DNA of 64,000 bases from Enterococcus avium ATCC 14025 (GTDB taxonomy: Bacteria; Bacillota; Bacilli; Lactobacillales; Enterococcaceae). This document shows, piece after piece, positions 25,047-34,787 of the stretch (position 1 is its first letter; every line of letters begins with the position of its first letter). The translations under genes and the position numbers were made by a program. Under the pieces are notes generated by a model that saw only the letters and a list, made by a program, of their open reading frames with translations, did not search any database and was not told the origin of the DNA. The DNA lies in the NCBI RefSeq assembly GCF_000406965.1, contig NZ_KE136367.1, forward strand, positions 151,090 through 215,089, written 5' to 3'.

Positions 25047-25287
25047 TCAGGCAGGAGCTGATCAAAAGTCTTTGGACTTTCGGATTAGCTCCTATTCACG
25101 AATAAACGGCAGCGCCATTCCGGTCCAACGATTTTTCTCAAATTCTCTAGAGCAGCCTAGCCTTTTATGGGCTGTTTTTTTGTTGTGTCATCATTATCTC
25201 GCAGCTGATAAAGAACATACCTACAACAAAATTATTGAACAGCTCCCTCGCTAAAAATATAAAAATCGTTCTCTCTCATTAACCGCA

Positions 25288-25413
25288 TTAGTTATACCAC
25301 CTCTTCTTTATTTTCACGAGGACAAGAGACATAAAAAGAAAATAAATAAATAAAATTGTCATCCACGCACCAAAACTAAACCAAATATCGGAGAAAACCC
25401 ACCGAATTAGCAT
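25288..25413 (-). CDS. Possible 41-residue membrane peptide
   Basis: The frame encodes a single hydrophobic helix (FGAWMTILFIYFLFMSLVLV) followed by a basic tail (KIKKRWYN), the layout of many small bacterial membrane proteins. There is no ribosome site upstream of the ATG, which weakens the case. The palindrome at 25422-25443 lies directly upstream of the start. It may be a chance frame in AT-rich DNA. Confidence 0.25.
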   Translation of the reverse strand: MLIRWVFSDIWFSFGAWMTILFIYFLFMSLVLVKIKKRWYN

Positions 25414-25421
25414 GGAAAATG

Positions 25422-25443
25422 ATGGAAATCAAATAATTTCCAT
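25422..25443. promoter_or_regulatory. 22-bp interrupted palindrome
   Basis: ATGGAAAT and ATTTCCAT separated by CAAATA. It could be an operator or a small hairpin; the regulator is unknown. Confidence 0.35.
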
Positions 25444-25839
25444 TTGAATTATTTATATAACTATCTTTTTGTCAAAATTATTCAATACACCGAAACAGGA
25501 CATTTTCATTTTTCTTTCTAACTATTCCTCTCAGATACCTATCAAATCGAGATATTTTACAGTATTTATTCTCAATATTTATAACAATGAACGACACAGT
25601 TTTATTTTTCGTTTTAATAAAAAATGCTGTCGTCGTTAAGGGGCATAAAATGGAAAAAAGCCTAGAAAATCTGTCACGGAGTAATAAATAAACAATTTAT
25701 AATGAAGATAAGACGTTGTTATTTTTTAGTATTCACTATCACTAATTAAATAAATTATTTGTCAATAAATGGAAGGAGTGGCTCTATAGGGAATAAATAA
25801 GATCTGATGTCAAAAACAGAAGGGAGAAATGGGAAGAAG

Positions 25840-28668
25840 ATGAAAAAACTTAGCGGAAAAATAATGAATAAACTGATGTTAGTCTTAGCGCTTTCCAACT
25901 TCGCTGCACAACCGATTGCGGCCTTTGCAAGCGAAGAGACAACAGCAACAAATGAAATAAGTGAAGTTATTGATACAACGCCAAGTGAAGAGCAAACAGA
26001 CGCGGAGATGCCCGTAGATGAATACTTAGCACAAAACGATTATACGTTTAGCGAGAATGGCAAGCTGAAGTCAACAAATGGCACTGATGTTCGCGAAGAT
26101 TTAAAAGAAGTTTTGAGTGTGCTTGAAGAAAGATACGGCTATCGAACTTCTTCGCTTACCAGAGGAGCGAGTGATGTCTATATCGATGCCGATTATAACA
26201 TCAAATCCGTCAGCTGGGTATATTCCAATGGCGAAGAAGGATCACGCTGGTTTTCAAAACATGATAACGACGGAGAGCGCTTATGGTGTATCGAACCTGG
26301 TGCACCCCTTTATGCGGGAGAAAATTCAGGATTTACCCTTGGAGAAGACACTTCAACGAAACTTCAACGTATTTCGTTAGCTGCTTACTTTGGCTACGAA
26401 AAGCAAAAATCGGTTGAAAACGCCTTTTACACTGAAAAGTATACTCAAGAGCTGGCGACTGGGATTGGTCTAAAATCGGTTTCTGACTCTGAAGGTCATG
26501 TAAGCTTAGCTGGCTATAATAAATTCAAGACCGAAATTGAAGAAAAGATTCGTCCTTTCTACACAAAACCGATTTTCGCAGGTCAAAACATCAAGATCGA
26601 TGTTGGGCAGACACTGACGTTAACAGATACAAACAAGAGTTTATCCGCGTATAAGCTTGTGTCGAAACCCGCGGAGATGGATGTGAAAAAGAATGGCAAT
26701 GTGTTGACGATTACCGCCAATGAAGCCACAAATGTCAGCGAGCTTAAGTTCGCCTTTGATATTGATAGCGATTATGTTGGGGCAACCGTTGTCTATAAGC
26801 ATAGCACGCTGCAAAATGTGGTTCGAGGAAGAGTCTATAATCCAACGCAATTTTCACTTAACGCGGTCGTTGAACCGGATGTGAAAACCGCCGCAACCGA
26901 TGAAGAAGATGGCGACAAGAATCTCTCGCCAGAAGAACAAGTAACGATTGTCGATCATGTGGACTACAAGAATCTCTACACAGACGGTCGTGAATACACG
27001 GTTAAAGGCAAATTGATGGATAAAGAAACAGGTGAACCGTTACTAGTGGATGGTCAAGAAGTGACTGCCGAAAAGACCTTTGTTCCAGAAAAACCAGATG
27101 GAACGATTCCTTTGTCATTCACCTTCAAGGCTTCCGCTTTAGCTGGAAAAACCGTTGTCGTATTTGAAGATTTACTGACGGATAATATTCAAGTGGCTAC
27201 TCATAGTGATCTTACTGATGAAGGGCAAACAGTCGAGTTCGATGATCCAAAAATCGGAACAACCGCAACGAACCAGACAGATGGGTCAAAATTAGTCGAC
27301 CCTGAGAAGAAAGTAACCTTCGTAGATACTGTTGCTTATTCTAATCTGCAAATCGGCAAGAACTATAAGGTATCCGGTGTGTTGATGGATAAAGCAAGCG
27401 GACAGCCGTTGATGGTCGATGGAGAAACAGTCACCGCAGAAACAGAATTCACAGCAGAAGCAGCCGATGGCACGGTTGAAGTCGTCTTTGAATTCGATGC
27501 TTCTTCAGTCGCAGGCGATTTAGTGGTTTTCGAAACACTTGAGCGTCAACACTCTGTAGATGGGAAGTATCGTTTTGTTACAGAACATAAAGATTTGGAC
27601 GATGAAGGGCAAACGATCAAAGTAACTGATCCAAAAATCGGTACTCAGGCAACTAACGCAAATGATGGCACACAAATTGTGGAACCGTTGAAAGAAATCA
27701 CGATCAACGATGAGGTCTCTTACGAAAATCTGATTGAGGGAAAAGTTTATACTGTTACTGGAACATTGATGGACAAGTCAACTGGTGAACCATTATTAGT
27801 CGATAATAAAAAAGTCACGGCTTCAACGACCTTTATTGCTGGCGTTGGCGAGGTCTCTAAAGAGGAAGCTGTCGATGCTGATGAAGTCCCAATAAATCTG
27901 GTCAGCGGGAAAGTAAATGTTACCTTCACCTTTGCTGGCGTGAAGCTGCACAATAAGGAAGTCGTGGTTTTTGAGTCACTTACTCGAAATGAGACAGAAG
28001 TTGCTGTTCATGCCGATATCAATGATGAAAAACAAACCATCAAATTCACCGATCCAAAAATCGGTACAAATGCAACCAATGCCAACGATGGAACGAAGCT
28101 TTTTGATCCAACTGAAAAAGTAACGCTAAACGATGAAGTGTCTTACGAGAATCTGATTGAGGGCCAAGTCTATACAGTCACTGGTATTTTGATGGATAAG
28201 AAAACAGGACGTTCATTATCAGCGAATGGAAAAACCCTTACTGCCTCAACGACCTTCATTGCCGGTGTCGGAGAAGTGTCAAAAGATAAAGCTAAGGATA
28301 CTGTAACTGAAAAGAAAAATCTGGTCAGCGGAAAAGTGTCTGTCGTCTTTACCTTTAATGGAGGAAATCTGCAAGGACGAGAAATCGTCGTCTTTGAATC
28401 ACTGCTAAGAGAAGACTTCGAAATTGCCACACATGCGGATATCAACGATGGAAAACAAACGGTGAAATTTATCAATCCATTAATTCCTTCTGATAAATCG
28501 AATACTTATTTATCAAAGAAACTTCCTAGCTCAAGTACCAGCGTGATTAGTTCTGACTCAAGCCTACCACAAACAGGCTCTAGTAAATCAGGATATCTCA
28601 CGATTATCGGTTTGGTCTTAGCAGCATTCGCTTTTGCTATCTACTATCGTAGGAAAAAAGTAAGCTAA
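25840..28668 (+). CDS. Thioester/VaFE-repeat LPXTG surface adhesin
   Basis: About 942 residues from the second in-frame ATG (25840; the ATG at 25807 is the alternative, neither has an ideal ribosome site). Order: signal peptide; an N-terminal thioester-type domain with WCIEPG (Cys) and YTQELATG (TQxA-like); then four VaFE-type repeats of about 120-150 residues starting near nucleotides 26878, 27250, 27632 and 28052, each with PKIGTxATN, YxNLxxGxxYTVxGxLMDK and VVFExL; then LPQTG, membrane helix and RRKK tail. Repeats 3 and 4 share an inserted FIAGVGEVSK segment. VaFE repeats are thought to form isopeptide-stabilised stalks, so this is a covalent host-binding fibre anchored by sortase A. Confidence 0.9.
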   Translation: MKKLSGKIMNKLMLVLALSNFAAQPIAAFASEETTATNEISEVIDTTPSEEQTDAEMPVDEYLAQNDYTFSENGKLKSTNGTDVREDLKEVLSVLEERYGYRTSSLTRGASDVYIDADYNIKSVSWVYSNGEEGSRWFSKHDNDGERLWCIEPGAPLYAGENSGFTLGEDTSTKLQRISLAAYFGYEKQKSVENAFYTEKYTQELATGIGLKSVSDSEGHVSLAGYNKFKTEIEEKIRPFYTKPIFAGQNIKIDVGQTLTLTDTNKSLSAYKLVSKPAEMDVKKNGNVLTITANEATNVSELKFAFDIDSDYVGATVVYKHSTLQNVVRGRVYNPTQFSLNAVVEPDVKTAATDEEDGDKNLSPEEQVTIVDHVDYKNLYTDGREYTVKGKLMDKETGEPLLVDGQEVTAEKTFVPEKPDGTIPLSFTFKASALAGKTVVVFEDLLTDNIQVATHSDLTDEGQTVEFDDPKIGTTATNQTDGSKLVDPEKKVTFVDTVAYSNLQIGKNYKVSGVLMDKASGQPLMVDGETVTAETEFTAEAADGTVEVVFEFDASSVAGDLVVFETLERQHSVDGKYRFVTEHKDLDDEGQTIKVTDPKIGTQATNANDGTQIVEPLKEITINDEVSYENLIEGKVYTVTGTLMDKSTGEPLLVDNKKVTASTTFIAGVGEVSKEEAVDADEVPINLVSGKVNVTFTFAGVKLHNKEVVVFESLTRNETEVAVHADINDEKQTIKFTDPKIGTNATNANDGTKLFDPTEKVTLNDEVSYENLIEGQVYTVTGILMDKKTGRSLSANGKTLTASTTFIAGVGEVSKDKAKDTVTEKKNLVSGKVSVVFTFNGGNLQGREIVVFESLLREDFEIATHADINDGKQTVKFINPLIPSDKSNTYLSKKLPSSSTSVISSDSSLPQTGSSKSGYLTIIGLVLAAFAFAIYYRRKKVS

Positions 28669-28674
28669 CGAATA

Positions 28675-28712
28675 AAACAGGTTCTGAAATCACTTCAGAA
28701 CCTGTTTTTTTA
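28675..28712. terminator. Bidirectional terminator
   Basis: A 14-bp stem AAACAGGTTCTGAA/TTCAGAACCTGTTT with a 5-nt loop. U-runs serve both the adhesin and the convergent oxidoreductase operon. Confidence 0.92.
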
Positions 28713-28722
28713 TTACATTTCT

Positions 28723-29754
28723 TTAAAAGGGACCACTGATAACGACTTTTCCTAGCATGTGACCGGACTCCACATCCTTGGTAGCCTGTTTTAAATTCTC
28801 TGCATTGATTCCTGTATCATAGATTTTGCTGACAGTAGGAATAATAATCCCTGCATCAGCTAGTTCAGCGATCGTTTTTAAGGCATTGCCTTGTGATTCA
28901 AGGTCATAGCCAAAGTCGGTCTTCGCGAACATATACTCCCAATCGAAAGACACCGATTTATTTTTCCACTCGGCAAGCTCTAGTGGTTCCTTGATTCCAA
29001 CAATTGTTCCTACATGACCAAAAGGATTGATCATGGATTTGATGATATCTAGATACTTCGTGATATCAAATAAAACGGCAATATAATCAAATGAATCCGT
29101 TCCGATTTCTCTAAGCTGCGCTTTAAGGTCCTGATGGTAATCAAGTGGATGATCGACACCGACTTTTTTTAGCCAATCAAAATTCTTAGGATTTGAAGTA
29201 GCGAATACTTCTAGGCCAGCCCATTTTGCTAATTGATTCAAAATAGAACCAACTCCACCGGCACCATTGATCACTAAGATTGATTTTCCCTTAGCCGAAT
29301 CCTTTTGAGGCACGATATTAAATTTGTCGAATAGTAATTCATACGCTGTCAAAGAAGTTAAAGGCAATGACGCTGCCTCTTCCTTTGTTAGTTTTTCAGG
29401 AGCTAACGCCACTATTCGTTCATCGACAATCTGGTATTCTTGATTGCTCCCATGGCGTGTCGTTGTTCCCGCGTAAAAAACATGATCTCCTACCTTAAAG
29501 TTCTCTACTTCATTCCCGACAGCCGCCACTTCACCAACAGCATCAAAACCAAGTACCCGAAGTGCATTACTTGTTCGTGCCGTTTGACGCAGCTTCGTAT
29601 CCACTGGATTGACCGAGACAGCTTGAACCTTGACTAACAAATCTCTTCCGACAGCTTTAGGAATTTCTTCCTTCGTATCAATAAAGCTGTTAGGATCATC
29701 AATTGGCAGTCCCTCAAAAAAACCTATAGCGTGCATCATTTCTTTTTCAGACAT
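28723..29754 (-). CDS. Zinc-type alcohol dehydrogenase-like / quinone oxidoreductase (MDR)
   Basis: A 343-residue medium-chain dehydrogenase. The GroES-like half shows AVSVNPVDTKLR and GFDAVGEVAAVGNEVENFKVGD; the Rossmann half shows VINGAGGVGSILNQLAKWAG. The catalytic zinc Cys/His set is missing, so it belongs to the zinc-independent quinone-oxidoreductase-like group that reduces electrophilic ketones or quinones with NAD(P)H. GGAGG lies 9 nt before the ATG. It is the last gene of a three-gene minus-strand operon with a nitroreductase and an MRJP-like protein. Confidence 0.9.
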   Translation of the reverse strand: MSEKEMMHAIGFFEGLPIDDPNSFIDTKEEIPKAVGRDLLVKVQAVSVNPVDTKLRQTARTSNALRVLGFDAVGEVAAVGNEVENFKVGDHVFYAGTTTRHGSNQEYQIVDERIVALAPEKLTKEEAASLPLTSLTAYELLFDKFNIVPQKDSAKGKSILVINGAGGVGSILNQLAKWAGLEVFATSNPKNFDWLKKVGVDHPLDYHQDLKAQLREIGTDSFDYIAVLFDITKYLDIIKSMINPFGHVGTIVGIKEPLELAEWKNKSVSFDWEYMFAKTDFGYDLESQGNALKTIAELADAGIIIPTVSKIYDTGINAENLKQATKDVESGHMLGKVVISGPF

Positions 29755-29780
29755 TATTATCGGCCTCCTATGATTTATGA

Positions 29781-30437
29781 TTATTGAATCACTTGGTAAA
29801 CATCACTTAATTTTTGGCGCTTTTTCTCTGGGATCGCTTGGTCTCTGTAACCAAAACCAGCCATATAAGAAACACCAAATTCTTCAGGATCAACATAGCC
29901 CTTTTCAACTAAATACTGATCCACCGCATCTTTATTGAAGCCTTCGATCGGGCAGCTGTCGATATCCAGATACGCGGCAGTTGTCATCATATTGGCTAAA
30001 GCAATATAGGTTTGTTTTGACGCCCAGTCGAATAGTTCTCGCTCTGAGGACAGATCAAAATCATTTTTTTGGAAATTATTGAAGAAAATCGTTTGCGGAG
30101 ATTCTTCTGAATACGGAACGCCAAAAACATCCTCAACCATATGTTTGACATGCTCACTATTTCCAGTCAGATTTTTTCTAGCCAGAACGATCAGAAAATG
30201 ACTGGCGCCATTCAAACTGTTTCGTGCGCCCCAAGCGTTCTCTTGCAGCTCGTCCTTGACTTGTTGGCTTTCGATCAAAAGAAACTTCCAGGGTTCATAA
30301 CCGAAGGAGCTTGGTGATAAACGACCAGCTTCAATGATCGTTTCCCAGTCCTCGTTGCTAATTTTCTTACTTTTATCGAATGCTTTGGTAGCAAAACGGT
30401 GTTTGTGTGCATTTAAAATTTCTGCTCTTTTGTTCAT
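29781..30437 (-). CDS. NAD(P)H-dependent nitroreductase
   Basis: A 218-residue flavoenzyme of the NfsB/FRase family. Features: N-terminal HKHRFATKAFD, the FMN-binding RLSPSSFGYEPWKFLLI, and the C-terminal SYMAGFGYRDQAIPEKKRQ. Such enzymes reduce nitroaromatics, quinones or flavins by two-electron steps. It lies 12 nt after the MRJP-like gene and 26 nt before the MDR gene, so all three are one operon. With the adjacent HxlR-type regulator the set looks like an electrophile or quinone response cluster. Confidence 0.92.
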   Translation of the reverse strand: MNKRAEILNAHKHRFATKAFDKSKKISNEDWETIIEAGRLSPSSFGYEPWKFLLIESQQVKDELQENAWGARNSLNGASHFLIVLARKNLTGNSEHVKHMVEDVFGVPYSEESPQTIFFNNFQKNDFDLSSERELFDWASKQTYIALANMMTTAAYLDIDSCPIEGFNKDAVDQYLVEKGYVDPEEFGVSYMAGFGYRDQAIPEKKRQKLSDVYQVIQ

Positions 30438-30449
30438 GTGTTTCTCTCC

Positions 30450-31538
30450 CTACTTAGATTTAGCCGGCTTTTTGCCAATGAAGATCCGGAATAAGCTATA
30501 TGGTTTTTCCCGCAGGTCTTTGCCATAATGGAAGCCCGCTTGACGTTGCAGCTGATTACTATTGAAGTACAAGTATTCATCTGGACCAATCGATAAAGTG
30601 TCTGGCCATAAAATTCTTGGATCATGAGCGATGGTTTCCATTGTACCATCAGTATAAATCGCGCGAATCCCATTGTTTTCATAGTCACCAGCATAGATGG
30701 TCCCGTCAATTGCCGTAATCATGCCATCAGAGGCACCCTTTTCTCCCCAGTCTTTGACATGTGCTTCTAGCGCATCGTCTTCGATTTTTTCATCAAAAAT
30801 GAAATCTGTCTCAATGGAATAAAGATGACGACTTGATAAGGGACTATAATAAAGCAGCTTGCCATCTGGTGATAAGGCGATTCCGTCCGCGGCTACCTGC
30901 CAAGGAGAAGTCTCACCATTTTCGTCACGATTCATTAAGATTTCCCCTTCGACTTTCGGTAGAAAATCTGGATCTACCGCTGTCGATGGTGTTCCATCTA
31001 AAATTCGGAAGGCATTTCCTGTATCTAACTCAACCACAATAATTGCGCCCGGGCCGGTAATTGATGAATCGGTAATATAAGCGACGCCTTCTTTGCCGCG
31101 ACGAAGATCGATACGGGCATCATTTAAATAGGTCGAATCCAATACTACTTCTTTGCAAAAGGTGTATACACGACGAATCGTGTTTGTCGCAAGGTCTACC
31201 GCTACTAATTTAGCAGCTCCTTCGACCGGAACATCAAAATTTGGCGCAGCTGTATCTAAAATCCATAAGGTTCCTTCTCCGTCAGCAACGATGCTTTGGA
31301 CACTTAAAAAGCCTTTTTCAGAATTCGCTGGATCAAAAGTATTGGCTTCTTTGCTTGGATAAGGCACCAATTCTCCATCAACGATCTCAACAACTGTGGC
31401 TTGAACATCATCGCCCCATTCAGGGAAATTAATAAAAATTCTGCCTGTCTCACTGACACTTACACCTGTGGGCATTTCGCCGTAAAACGCATGAACCTGT
31501 TCTAGCTCACCGAAATAGTTTTCTGTAGGTAATCCCAT
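30450..31538 (-). CDS. Major royal jelly / SMP-30-like beta-propeller protein
   Basis: About 362 residues. I start at 31538 (MGLPTENYFGELEQVHAFYG) because AAGGAGAAGG lies just upstream. The sequence TGVSVSETGRIFINFPEWGD, GTLWILDTAAPNF, AYITDSSITGPGAIIVVELDTG and ALSPDGKLLYYSPLSSRHLYS is typical of the MRJP (yellow) family, a six-bladed propeller. Bacterial members are often labelled L-dopachrome tautomerase-related, and the true substrate is unknown. No signal peptide is present with this start. It is the first gene of the redox operon. Confidence 0.85.
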   Translation of the reverse strand: MGLPTENYFGELEQVHAFYGEMPTGVSVSETGRIFINFPEWGDDVQATVVEIVDGELVPYPSKEANTFDPANSEKGFLSVQSIVADGEGTLWILDTAAPNFDVPVEGAAKLVAVDLATNTIRRVYTFCKEVVLDSTYLNDARIDLRRGKEGVAYITDSSITGPGAIIVVELDTGNAFRILDGTPSTAVDPDFLPKVEGEILMNRDENGETSPWQVAADGIALSPDGKLLYYSPLSSRHLYSIETDFIFDEKIEDDALEAHVKDWGEKGASDGMITAIDGTIYAGDYENNGIRAIYTDGTMETIAHDPRILWPDTLSIGPDEYLYFNSNQLQRQAGFHYGKDLREKPYSLFRIFIGKKPAKSK

Positions 31539-31811
31539 AATATCCTTCTCCTTTTCATTCTGCACATGATATACACTAACAGGCTGCTGAAATTTTCTTC
31601 GCATAGTTTGGGGAGTCGCCTGTTTTGTACAGCTATCATAAAACCAGTGTCTACAAATGTAAATTAGGGAATTTTTTTATACCTATGACTTTTTTTAATT
31701 TTTCTTATCCTTCGTTTTCGGAGATAAAATAATAGACGCTTGTTTTCGTCTGTGTTAAAAAGATAGTATTAAATTAACAATGACGGCTACAGTCTATGAG
31801 GAGGGCCCAAC

Positions 31812-32179
31812 ATGGTCCGAAAAATTTATAATTGTGAAGAAGGTTGTTCTGTCGAATCCACGCTTCAGCTGATTTCAGGAAGATGGAAAAGTGTTCTATT
31901 GTATCATCTTATTTTTGAAGGAGAGCACCGCTATAATGAATTGCAGAAAAAAATCCCAGGCATCACTCGCAGAATGCTCTCACTGCAATTGAAGGATTTA
32001 GAGAGTGATGGATTGATCAGCGCCAAGTTATTCAAGAAAAACCCTTGATGGTCTCTTACCACATCACTGACTATGGCCATTCATTAAAGTCGGTCATCCA
32101 GATGCTGCACCAATGGGGAAACGAGTTCAATCAAATCAACAACGGAACATTGGAAAAAGAGTGCTTGATTTGTAATTAG
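31812..32179 (+). pseudogene. HxlR family regulator, frameshifted
   Basis: The first frame (31812-32048) encodes an HxlR winged helix (GCSVESTLQLISGRWKSVLL ... RYNELQKKIPGITRRMLSLQ, LKDLESDGLISAKLFKKNP) and stops early. From about 32046 another frame continues exactly where the family should (LMVSYHITDYGHSLKSVIQM, LHQWGNEF) to a stop at 32179. One base is missing in the CCC-TTG stretch. The total would be about 122 codons, normal for HxlR. It is divergent from the redox operon it probably controlled. Either a real mutation or a sequencing error. Confidence 0.82.
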
Positions 32180-32284
32180 TCGTTATACATAAGGAAGGCT
32201 TCGCGAACATGCTTAGCCGGTCATGGATATACCCGCTGTAAAGCAATTTATTCATGTGGAACTTTTATACTTTCCTTATAGTAA

Positions 32285-32326
32285 AAAAACAGCGGAGTTG
32301 ACTAAAAATCAACTTCGCTGTTTTAG
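32285..32326. terminator. Bidirectional terminator
   Basis: AAAACAGCGGAGTTGA pairs with TCAACTTCGCTGTTTT (one mismatch) over loop CTAAAAA, with A and T runs on both sides. Confidence 0.9.
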
Positions 32327-32327
32327 C

Positions 32328-33293
32328 TTATTTTTTGACTGGTCTTACATATTTCCAAAAGCGTTCTGGATCATGATAAAAGTAGATCACACGTCCTGGC
32401 GTAGTATCATAGTGATACTCAGTGTTCGAAAAATCGAAGCTTGCCATTGCTTGCTCTACTTTTTCCTCGACACTGCGATTTTCCTGCTCGTAATTAAACG
32501 GACCGTGTTCAAAAACCAGATACTCTGCTTCTGGAACATCCAGCATCAGCATTTGCTCTGGTACCTTTCCTTGATAATCAGCAGGTAAACGAGCACCGTA
32601 GCATTCCGATCGCAAAAAGCCCCAGTCACAAAGGCGCCCTTCTAAATCACTGATATACGCCATCACTTGACCGCTGCTGCTGTCAGGTTTATGACCGCCA
32701 TTATCATCTAGCTTTCCTTTGATACTATCCAATAAGCCGCTGATCGTATCACAATCCTGTCCGGGAATCCGACTTTGCTTCTCCCAAAAATCCCAATAGC
32801 CATTACTCTGATTGTTTTTGATATACAGAAACTTATGGGCTGGGATCGTCACAAAATACGTCTTGATATCGTCGGTAGATTTCACCATGCCGATCTCTCC
32901 TAATCCTAAAAAGTAGCGGTCAAATGAGCTGATTCTGGTTCGAAGTACCACCGGCTTCGGCTCCCTGCGATACTCACTGGGAGCGACTCCATACATCCTT
33001 TTAAATGCACGGGTAAAGGCTTCATGCGAGGAAAAACCATAATCAAAGGCGATATCCAAAAAGCTTTTCTGCTTGTCGCGAACTTCCTTTAACGCAAAAG
33101 CTAATTTTCTCTGACGCAAATAATCACGAAAGGACATCCCAGAAATTTCCTTAAATTTCCGCGTCGCGTAAAATTCAGAGTAGCCCATTTTGCGAGCAAG
33201 CCTCCGCAGTGTCAATGCTTCATCATTGTAGCCTTCGATACAGTAATCAATCTCCTCGACAATCTGTTGGATCTGCCGCTGCCATTCATACAT
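32328..33293 (-). CDS. AraC family regulator with GyrI-like effector domain
   Basis: A 321-residue protein. Residues 5-110 form the double helix-turn-helix of AraC/XylS proteins (LRRLARKMGYSEFYATRKFK; IAFDYGFSSHEAFTRAFKRM, YGVAPSEYRR). Residues about 160-315 form a GyrI/Rob-like ligand pocket (YVTIPAHKFLYIKN ... YLVFEHGPFNYEQ ... EYHYDTTPGRVIYFYH). N-terminal DNA binding with C-terminal GyrI resembles Rob and similar drug-responsive activators. Targets are not evident; the neighbouring genes have their own control signals. Confidence 0.9.
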   Translation of the reverse strand: MYEWQRQIQQIVEEIDYCIEGYNDEALTLRRLARKMGYSEFYATRKFKEISGMSFRDYLRQRKLAFALKEVRDKQKSFLDIAFDYGFSSHEAFTRAFKRMYGVAPSEYRREPKPVVLRTRISSFDRYFLGLGEIGMVKSTDDIKTYFVTIPAHKFLYIKNNQSNGYWDFWEKQSRIPGQDCDTISGLLDSIKGKLDDNGGHKPDSSSGQVMAYISDLEGRLCDWGFLRSECYGARLPADYQGKVPEQMLMLDVPEAEYLVFEHGPFNYEQENRSVEEKVEQAMASFDFSNTEYHYDTTPGRVIYFYHDPERFWKYVRPVKK

Positions 33294-33358
33294 CCTTCCA
33301 CCACCCTGTCTTTAGTATAGAAATCAGGAAAGCTTGTCGCTTGATTTGACTTGCGGTG

Positions 33359-34513
33359 TTAATAAACAATCTTTACTTTGTCATTCATGATCTGCTTTGT
33401 TCGCTCAATAAAGTATTCGCGGGACAAATCCTGCCCTTGATTGACATGGATCATATGCTGATTGGCTAACTCGTTTGTATAATCCTTTAGCGCATAGGTT
33501 TTGTACGTTTGATAATTGTCGCCAATATACGTAATGGTCGGCCAAAATTCGACCTGTTCGATCTTGACATCTTTCTGCTTTTTATTGCAATCAATCGTCC
33601 AGCGGCCCATACCGCCCAGCATACGATCATTTTCTGCTTGAGAAGAAATGAAGTTTCCTAAAGAATACATTACCAACGTTTGATTCCCTGATTTTCCTGT
33701 CAGATAATCCATCGGCTGAATCACATGGGGATGTCCCCCGACAATTACATCCACGCCAGCATCGCTTAATACCTGTGCTAAATGCGTTTGCTCTTCATTC
33801 GGAGTAAATTGATATTCTTCTCCCCAGTGCATACTGACGATTTGCACATCACTTTCCTTCGTTAATTCCTCCATATCCTTTTTGATTTGTTCCTCATCAA
33901 TCAGATTAACGAGATAGTCTTTGCCCTCTGGCAGGGGAATCCCATTCAAGCCAAAAGTGTAGGACATAAATCCGACATTGACACCCTTGATCTTTTTGAT
34001 CTGCAGTCGTTTTGCCTCAGGTGATTTTTGTGACCCTGTCACAGTGATATCAGGATATTTTTCCAAATACTCTAATTGTTTGATGATCCCTTCCTCGCCT
34101 TTGTCCAGGGTATGATTGCTCGCCGCAGACAACCAATTGTAGCCCGCCTGATGCAGCGAATCTAAAACCTGCGTCGGACCATTAAAAGTCGGGTATCCTG
34201 ACAATCCTAACTCTTCTCCTGCACAAATCGTTTCCAAATTAATATAGGAAACATCTCGATCCTCGTTCAAATAGCGTGTTGGTTCATACATCTCATCAAA
34301 ACGATAGGTGCCTTCGGGCTGTCTGAGATGATCATAGATATAATCATGGATCAAATTATCCCCTACCGCAGAGAAGGTCAGCTTTACCCTATTTCTTGTT
34401 TTGGGTTTCGATGCCTCTGAAGTTTTATTTCTTGTCTCGTTTTCCGCTTCTTTGTTCCCGCACCCTCCGAGAATGACTAACACCAGCAAACTAATTTTTA
34501 AAAAGCGCTTCAT
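33359..34513 (-). CDS. CapA-like metallophosphatase-fold lipoprotein
   Basis: About 384 residues. I start at 34513 (MKRFLKISLLVLVILGGCGN), which has AGAGG upstream and gives a signal peptide with lipobox ILGGC, so the mature protein is a lipoprotein. The body matches the CapA/PgsA family: FSAVGDNLIHD (metal-binding Asp), ASNHTLDKGEEG (Asn-His), VSMHWGEEY and VIVGGHPHVIQPM. Such proteins act in poly-gamma-glutamate capsule synthesis, but no pgsBC is nearby, so its role may be different. Confidence 0.9.
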   Translation of the reverse strand: MKRFLKISLLVLVILGGCGNKEAENETRNKTSEASKPKTRNRVKLTFSAVGDNLIHDYIYDHLRQPEGTYRFDEMYEPTRYLNEDRDVSYINLETICAGEELGLSGYPTFNGPTQVLDSLHQAGYNWLSAASNHTLDKGEEGIIKQLEYLEKYPDITVTGSQKSPEAKRLQIKKIKGVNVGFMSYTFGLNGIPLPEGKDYLVNLIDEEQIKKDMEELTKESDVQIVSMHWGEEYQFTPNEEQTHLAQVLSDAGVDVIVGGHPHVIQPMDYLTGKSGNQTLVMYSLGNFISSQAENDRMLGGMGRWTIDCNKKQKDVKIEQVEFWPTITYIGDNYQTYKTYALKDYTNELANQHMIHVNQGQDLSREYFIERTKQIMNDKVKIVY

Positions 34514-34787
34514 AATCTGGTTCCTCTCCCTTTTAGCCTTTACAACGAACAAATGACTCCCTCAACATTACACAGTTCTTTTAACTAAAATTTTACGGCA
34601 AATGACTCGATAGATAAACTTTTTTATTAAAAAAAGAAATAATGAAAATGATTTTCTCTTCTGTTTATTCAGCTTCTTTTTGAATCTAGCAGAATATTTT
34701 TTCCGTTAAACGATTGCTGATTCATTTCATTTATCATAAGATTAGCCCGTAAGCATTTTCTTTCAATTCATTAATGGAGGCAGACTT

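Larger units (their letters stand above)
25047..25806. other. Long AT-rich intergenic region before VaFE adhesin
   Basis: About 760 bp. A weak dyad just after the ClC stop (AGGAGCTGATC at 25060, GGATTAGCTCCT at about 25082) may act as its terminator. A palindrome ATGGAAAT-CAAATA-ATTTCCAT spans 25422-25443. One possible small minus-strand membrane peptide is listed separately. The rest is very AT-rich with no recognisable gene; the adhesin promoter should lie in 25500-25780. Confidence 0.4.
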
